Below are positions 13,441 through 16,756 of a DNA stretch of 16,756 bases, in pieces. The DNA is from JAWBOD01 sp964651405. Lineage in GTDB: Archaea > Aenigmatarchaeota > Aenigmatarchaeia > Aenigmatarchaeales > Aenigmatarchaeaceae. The notes under the pieces were generated by a model that ran no database searches, was not told the DNA's origin, and saw nothing but the letters and a program-made list of their open reading frames with translations. Position numbers and translations under genes: made by a program. The first letter of the stretch is position 1. Every line of letters begins with the position of its first letter. Where the stretch lies: positions 1 through 16,756 of the forward strand of contig CAZYZB010000019.1 of NCBI GenBank assembly GCA_964651405.1, in the 5' to 3' direction.

Positions 13441-14166
13441 ATGACAGTTGAAAAGTCAAGTGAAAGAAGAGAAAAGTTTAATGGTTTCATGAGTAGTGTA
13501 GATGAACACACCTTTGGAAGCAATGAAAAAATGATAGATTTTATGAAAAAGTATGGAAACGGATTAATAAGAGATGATGTTTTTTCTGCTATGAAGAAAA
13601 TTGACAGGGCGGAATTTATACAATCTCAGTCACCTTACGAGTTAGAACCGGTACCAATTGGTTATGGACAAACTTGCTCAGCCCCATATGTTGTTGCTAT
13701 ATTTAATGAAGTCTTAAATCTAAAACCTGATGAAAGAGTTTTAGAAATAGGCTCTGGCTGTGGCTATCATGCCTCAACGGTTGCTACGCAAATGGGAAGA
13801 GGTGAGGTTCATTCTTTTGAAATAATCGAAGAATTGTCCAAACTTGCTGAAAGAAACATTAAAAAGGTTAAGAACAAGGTTGATATGGCCGATGTTCATG
13901 TACATTTTGGGGATGCTTCAGAAGGATTCAAAGATGGAGATGATTTTGATGCAATCTATATGGCTTCTTCTGCTCCTGCTGGTTATGACGTAGAGATTTT
14001 ATTAAAGCAATTGAAGAATAAAGGAAGATTGGTCATTCCACTAAAAGAACATTGGGGTGGCGGTAGAGTTTTTCTTTTTGAGGCAAGTAAGGAAAGCCCA
14101 GAAGTAGAATGCATTGCTGATATGGCATTCGTACCTTTAGTAGGCAAGAAAGGGTTTGAAGTTTAA
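13441..14166 (+). CDS. pcm: Protein-L-isoaspartate O-methyltransferase
   Basis: The 241-residue enzyme methylates isoaspartyl residues in damaged proteins using S-adenosylmethionine. The core has the family's substrate segment (VPIGYGQTCSAPYVVA, residues 71-86), SAM motif I VLEIGSGCGYHAS (100-112), the acidic end of beta-2 (FEII, 127-130), GDASEG (motif II region), FDAIYMASSAP and NKGRLVIPL (motif III region). The classic GQTISxP is GQTCSAP, and the VTAA after motif II is MASS, so substrate preference may differ. A charged N-terminal extension of about 40 residues precedes the usual start. It stands alone, leaderless, at the border of the accessory-looking segment. Confidence 0.85.
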   Translation: MTVEKSSERREKFNGFMSSVDEHTFGSNEKMIDFMKKYGNGLIRDDVFSAMKKIDRAEFIQSQSPYELEPVPIGYGQTCSAPYVVAIFNEVLNLKPDERVLEIGSGCGYHASTVATQMGRGEVHSFEIIEELSKLAERNIKKVKNKVDMADVHVHFGDASEGFKDGDDFDAIYMASSAPAGYDVEILLKQLKNKGRLVIPLKEHWGGGRVFLFEASKESPEVECIADMAFVPLVGKKGFEV

Positions 14167-14196
14167 TCAATGCTTCATAAATGCTCGTTAATGAAT

Positions 14197-14225
14197 CTTC
14201 TTCTCAGTTGCTATTTAAGAAGAAG
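14197..14225 (+). terminator. Hairpin downstream of pcm (possible terminator)
   Basis: CTTCTTCT (14197-14204) pairs perfectly with AGAAGAAG (14218-14225) around a 13-base loop, about 30 bases after the pcm stop. No T-run follows. The right arm merges into AAGGTGAG, a strong ribosome binding site motif, so the hairpin might instead gate the tiny reading frame at 14236. Confidence 0.3.
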
Positions 14226-14235
14226 GTGAGATTAA

Positions 14236-14295
14236 ATGGAGTTCATGTGTGCGGAGGGCATGCTACATGGTCGTGGTTCGTATCTATATTGTTAA
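14236..14295 (+). CDS. Possible 19-residue open reading frame spanning the GC-rich repeat
   Basis: ATG at 14236 follows AAGGTGAG at an ideal 5-base spacing, the strongest ribosome binding site in this half of the window. The frame reads MEFMCAEGMLHGRGSYLYC and stops at TAA. The repeat supplies the C-A-E-G codons. It is too short for any family call and could be chance or the remnant of a disrupted gene. Confidence 0.2.
   Translation: MEFMCAEGMLHGRGSYLYC
14248..14260 (+). repeat. GC-rich 13-base repeat, copy 1
   Basis: TGTGCGGAGGGCA, identical to 16744-16756, with an 11-base core shared with 15939-15949. Read on the minus strand it ends TGCCCTCCGCA, like a tRNA acceptor 3' end. The bases beyond do not match a T arm here. 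The 189-base stretch 14167-14355 holds only this repeat, the hairpin and the tiny reading frame. Confidence 0.75.
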
Positions 14296-14355
14296 AATGA
14301 TTGTAAAGATAATTCAAACTATGACATGATTTGAATTTAATAAATAATTTTCGAA

Positions 14356-15063
14356 TTAGATTTTTGTATCTTCAAAGACCATCCACAGCGCTCCATCCGA
14401 ACCTGCTTCATATTGATGCAATGGATATCGAATTGATTTCTTTTTCATATTCCAAAAAGGTTCATGTGTAAAACCAACATTCATAGGAACTTTCTTTTCA
14501 ATTGTTTCATAGTTTTTTTCCCTAAAAGTTTCCATCCATCCGAAACCCCTCAATTGCGTGTGAATCTCTAGAAATGGAACTTTTTCATCAGAATGATCAT
14601 GTATTCCACAGTGTACATTTGGTCCAGCATACCAAAAGTTTATCCGATAGCCATCTAAATGAATCTGAGGTCTTGAATAATACATATCTTTTCTTTCGAA
14701 TTCTCTTGTTGGTATTAAATTTCTTATATGCTCCCAATGGAGAGGCAGCCCTGAAATTTTGTCTTTCATGATTTTATTATCACCGATATCTTCACAAATC
14801 CACAGCAATGTTCCATCACTACCTGACTTTAGGATCGCATTTTTTATGATAAACGAGTTTAAAGTTTTCAATTCAGAAGGTTCGGTCAAATGCCCCCTCA
14901 AAGCCACAACAATTGAATCATTTCCATTCAACTCGTACTTCATTCTAGATGGTAGCCAAACAGCGGCCATTTTATATCCTGATGTCCTAATTGATGGTTC
15001 TGAGATAAGAATACCGTCTTTCCCTCCAGACCATTTCAAACCTTCAACGTTACCGATATCCAT
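14356..15063 (-). CDS. Two-domain cupin-like protein
   Basis: This 235-residue soluble protein appears to be an internal duplication. Each half ends in nearly the same element: SGSDGTLLWICED (about 80-92) and AGSDGALWMVFED (about 220-232). Only the second half carries a metal-site-like cluster, HCGIHDHSDEKVPFLEIH (His151, His155, His157, Glu166, His168), the H-x-H...E pattern of cupin motif 1. The first half lacks these His. So it looks like a bicupin with one active and one degenerate domain; the substrate is unknown. It has its own TATA box at leaderless spacing and points the same way as the two genes to its right. It lies between repeat copies at 14248 and 15939. Confidence 0.55.
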   Translation of the reverse strand: MDIGNVEGLKWSGGKDGILISEPSIRTSGYKMAAVWLPSRMKYELNGNDSIVVALRGHLTEPSELKTLNSFIIKNAILKSGSDGTLLWICEDIGDNKIMKDKISGLPLHWEHIRNLIPTREFERKDMYYSRPQIHLDGYRINFWYAGPNVHCGIHDHSDEKVPFLEIHTQLRGFGWMETFREKNYETIEKKVPMNVGFTHEPFWNMKKKSIRYPLHQYEAGSDGALWMVFEDTKI

Positions 15064-15085
15064 ATCATCATTATATAACTAATGA

Positions 15086-15094
15086 AATTTAAGA
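15086..15094 (-). promoter_or_regulatory. TATA box of the cupin gene
   Basis: On the minus strand the sequence reads CTTAAATTT, centred about 27 bases before the ATG whose A is at 15063. No ribosome binding site lies between, consistent with leaderless initiation. Confidence 0.4.
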
Positions 15095-15118
15095 GTTATT
15101 TTTCATTTTGCCTTTCAA

Positions 15119-15349
15119 TCATAGTTTTTTCTCAAGAATTTTTTTAATTTTTTTGTCGGGTTCCACTCTAACATTAACATGTCCGATTGCAAGCGGTGGC
15201 AAGATATGTGATAATAATTGTTCTGCGGTGAGATGACGGGCTATACCTTTTGAACTGGTTTGCATCCAACCGTTCTTCCCTTTGCAATAACTTTGTAACA
15301 CTTTACCTTTCTTTGTTATAATATAAATTGTGCATTCATTATTCTTCAT
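15119..15349 (-). CDS. Small basic protein of unknown function
   Basis: The 76-residue protein starts MKNNECTIYIITKKGK, has a central KGIARHLTAEQLLSHILPPLA segment and ends in a Lys-rich helix (KKIKKILEKKL). It has no membrane helix and no motif I recognise; the beginning could form a beta hairpin and the middle a helix. GAGG lies about eight bases before the ATG. The upstream gene on the same strand ends 47 bases away, so the two probably form one transcript. The Lys-rich end might bind nucleic acid, but that is only compositional. Confidence 0.6.
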   Translation of the reverse strand: MKNNECTIYIITKKGKVLQSYCKGKNGWMQTSSKGIARHLTAEQLLSHILPPLAIGHVNVRVEPDKKIKKILEKKL

Positions 15350-15396
15350 TTTTTATCCCTCAGTATTTGAGCCCACTTGATTACTAATACCTGATG

Positions 15397-15861
15397 CTAT
15401 CTAATTTTGAGTTGTTTGTTCAAGGGCGGGTTTGAAAAGTACGCTCTTACATTAAATTTTGAATCTGTTAGCTCAATCATCTCAAAACTTTTGCGAATTA
15501 TTAAGCTGAAACCCTTTTGCGATAAATATTTCTTCTTGAATTCAGGATAATTTGAAACCGTAAAGTCAGCGTCGCCTAGCTCAGGCCTTGTTGCATCTGG
15601 TTTTCGGATTTTTAACAACTGAAGCTTTCCTGCGATTGTATCTAATGGTTGAATATGAAATAATGGACCAGTTAGCGTTTCCTCAATCACCTTGCCAATT
15701 TCTTGTGCAAGAGCCACTAAACTATCATATTGCTCATCGTTTTGACAAAAAACACAGGCATAATTAACAGGGGCATTTTTTTCAGAAGTATGTTTATCCT
15801 TCAGAGTATTTGCTCTCTTTACGATCTCTTGTACAGATTTTATCAGGTTCTTCACATTCAT
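15397..15861 (-). CDS. Uncharacterised soluble protein
   Basis: The 154-residue protein begins with a Lys-rich helix, followed by NYACVFCQNDEQY with a C-x-x-C, then a helical stretch (YDSLVALAQEIGKVIEETLTG). The C-terminal half has RPELGDADFTV, YPEFKKKYL and FEMIELTD before NVRAYFSNPPL. The single CxxC is not enough for a zinc ribbon. No signal peptide or membrane helix is present. AAGG lies about seven bases before the ATG. It is first in a co-directional run with the 76-residue protein and the cupin. I cannot assign a family; the well-structured C-terminal half looks like a conserved domain. Confidence 0.65.
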   Translation of the reverse strand: MNVKNLIKSVQEIVKRANTLKDKHTSEKNAPVNYACVFCQNDEQYDSLVALAQEIGKVIEETLTGPLFHIQPLDTIAGKLQLLKIRKPDATRPELGDADFTVSNYPEFKKKYLSQKGFSLIIRKSFEMIELTDSKFNVRAYFSNPPLNKQLKIR

Positions 15862-15921
15862 AATACAACCTTATTTTCTCTCATCATAATTATTATTTAG
15901 AGAATCTTGCTTATTATTGCC

Positions 15922-15948
15922 GCCCTCCATGAAGAAAATGCGGAGGGC
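15922..15948. repeat. GC-rich inverted repeat at the tRNA-end fragment
   Basis: GCCCTCC (15922-15928) and GGAGGGC (15942-15948) form a perfect seven-pair stem around a 13-base loop. The right arm is the repeat core and the left arm an inverted partial copy of it. It lies between two divergent starts, so a terminator role is unlikely. Confidence 0.65.
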
Positions 15949-15959
15949 AGGATTTGAAC
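15939..15959 (-). repeat. tRNA 3'-end fragment (att-like), repeat copy 2
   Basis: On the minus strand these 21 bases read G, TTCAAAT (T loop), CCTGC (T-stem 3' arm), CCTCCGC (acceptor 3' arm) and A (discriminator). The GTTCAAATCC stretch is a B-box. Upstream of the T loop the sequence becomes AT-rich and cannot pair with CCTGC, so no complete tRNA is present. A tRNA tail truncated exactly at the T loop is what integrases leave at an attachment site. The acceptor would pair with GCGGAGG, and with discriminator A it fits a tRNA-Leu (inference). Confidence 0.65.
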
Positions 15960-15971
15960 AATTTAATCACA

Positions 15972-15979
15972 TTTAAATA
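15972..15979 (+). promoter_or_regulatory. TATA box of the 16002 gene
   Basis: TTTAAATA is centred 26 bases before the ATG at 16002, predicting a leaderless mRNA. It begins 13 bases after the tRNA-end fragment. Confidence 0.5.
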
Positions 15980-16001
15980 GATTTTATTGTTTTTAATATT
16001 T

Positions 16002-16694
16002 ATGCAATCAGGAGTTATACAAGCGTTGAAAAAGGAATTACTGCCAGCAGTAGAAATTTTCGTTGAAAATGATGCATTTGCATTTTTTGATGTAAAAGAA
16101 CCTACACTATCTCCTGGGCAAGAAGCTGATAAATGGTTTGGTAAAGGTGACAGTATTGAAAAGGCTGAAATGATCGATGTTGAAAAAATTAAATACAATC
16201 CTTTCGACATCCATTGGAAACAACCATATAATTTTTTAGTTGATGAAAACTGCATTCGTTATTTTAGGAGAGGTAACTATGAAGGCCGTTTATGGACGGT
16301 GTCTGTTACAACTCCCTGCATAGTATTTTGCGCATATACAAATGAAGATGCTAGAACCAAACCTTCTGGGGTGTATCATTTTTGTCCTCCTTACCCTCAT
16401 GACAGTTCAGATTACAAAAGAAGGCTAACAAACAATTTATCCAATCTTGTTGACACAGTTAGACGAACAGAAGGAGAAGAAGTTATAGTGAAAGGAATAG
16501 GAGGTGATTGTGACAAGCTAAGTCAGCAAGAAATTAGAGACGTCATATTAAAGACACTGAATAGAAAAGGTCTGAAAGCAAAGCCTTCACATTTTATGCT
16601 TGGAGAAGGATATGATAGAATAACTGAATTCCATCCAAATATTAATAGATTAGTTACTTATTTTGACAATAGTGAGGATAGAACTGTTTTGTGA
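16002..16694 (+). CDS. Uncharacterised protein, possibly CheD-like deamidase fold
   Basis: ATG at 16002 (230 residues) is chosen over an in-frame TTG at 15987 because it lies 26 bases from a TATA box. The N-terminal 95 residues are unrecognised. The C-terminal part shows a motif order like CheD: T-x6-C (WTVSVTTPC, Cys106), then SGVYHF with His126, a conserved glycine pair in VIVKGIGGDCDKL (165-172), a helix starting IRDVILKTLNRKG, and GEGYDRITEF before a final strand. In CheD the catalytic Cys is followed about 17 residues later by His; here the gap is 20. CheD deamidates chemoreceptor Gln, but no chemotaxis gene is present. The match is by pattern only; the fold is a hypothesis. Confidence 0.6.
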   Translation: MQSGVIQALKKELLPAVEIFVENDAFAFFDVKEPTLSPGQEADKWFGKGDSIEKAEMIDVEKIKYNPFDIHWKQPYNFLVDENCIRYFRRGNYEGRLWTVSVTTPCIVFCAYTNEDARTKPSGVYHFCPPYPHDSSDYKRRLTNNLSNLVDTVRRTEGEEVIVKGIGGDCDKLSQQEIRDVILKTLNRKGLKAKPSHFMLGEGYDRITEFHPNINRLVTYFDNSEDRTVL

Positions 16695-16743
16695 AGTTGT
16701 CTCGTTACCGCCATCTCTATAAATTAACATGAAGGACATCAGA

Positions 16744-16756
16744 TGTGCGGAGGGCA
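16744..16756 (+). repeat. GC-rich 13-base repeat, copy 3, at the window end
   Basis: TGTGCGGAGGGCA, identical to copy 1 at 14248-14260. The window stops at the last base of the repeat, as expected if an assembly broke in a sequence present several times in the genome. A TATA-like CTATAAATTA lies about 25 bases upstream (near 16717-16726), and a reading frame from ATG 16729 enters the repeat in the same C-A-E-G phase as at copy 1. Confidence 0.7.

Noticed and set aside
14759..15082. 107-codon plus-strand frame opposite the cupin gene
   Set aside because: The minus-strand frame has an internal duplication and a His/Glu metal cluster; the plus frame shows no motif.
15939..16020. A complete minus-strand tRNA
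   Set aside because: No 5' T-stem arm, anticodon arm or GCGGAGG acceptor partner is found in the following 80 bases; only the last 21 bases of a tRNA are present.
16744..16756. 5' end of a plus-strand tRNA starting GCGGAGG
   Set aside because: Position 8 would be G instead of the near-universal T, and the 15939 copy shows that the motif extends as a minus-strand T arm and acceptor end.

Overview
The window looks like a piece of an AT-rich archaeal genome, most likely a small-genome DPANN lineage (Woesearchaeota or Pacearchaeota type; the exact group is inference). The evidence is the archaeal RNA polymerase gene order (H, B, A', A'', L30e, NusA), a tRNA gene without an encoded CCA, GGTGA-type ribosome binding sites inside operons, and TATA boxes about 26 bases upstream of many first-gene start codons, which implies leaderless mRNAs. 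The right end stops exactly inside a repeat, and two 100-N runs mark scaffold joins, so this may be a whole metagenome scaffold.

Left part (1-1040): the 3' end of a ribosomal protein L37e gene, tRNA-Lys(CUU) with its own promoter, a two-gene membrane cassette (274-704), and a small membrane protein with a basic tail. Core (1138-9601): rpoH, a single continuous gene fusing RNA polymerase subunits B and A', and rpoA''. A second copy of the same two-gene membrane cassette follows (8296-8741), inserted where rpoA'' would normally run into L30e and nusA. L30e and nusA then resume behind their own TATA box. The 100-N gap in L30e is flanked on both sides by the same 55 bases and is almost certainly an unmerged contig overlap.

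Middle (9579-13275): a site-2 (M50) membrane protease convergent with and overlapping nusA, a class II lysyl-tRNA synthetase with a gap hiding its N-terminal half, a cis-prenyltransferase that abuts it tail to tail, and a polytopic membrane protein built from two similar halves. The divergent pairs here share symmetric TATA elements.

Right part (13276-16756) looks accessory: a protein-L-isoaspartate methyltransferase, a two-domain cupin, two unrecognised small proteins, and a protein whose motif order resembles the CheD deamidase fold. An 11-13 base GC-rich motif occurs three times in the same orientation (14248, 15939, 16744), with a degenerate copy at 13283. At 15939 it extends to 21 bases that read on the minus strand as the T loop, T-stem and acceptor 3' end of a tRNA, as left at integration sites. 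The gene blocks between copies may therefore be modules accreted at a tRNA locus.

The strongest leads are: (1) the duplicated cassette of a ~40-aa membrane peptide plus a ~100-aa cysteine-rich membrane protein ending in CPGY, one copy on each side of the RNA polymerase genes; (2) the B-A' polymerase fusion with a one-base frameshift scar at the junction; and (3) the tRNA-end repeats delimiting accessory genes.
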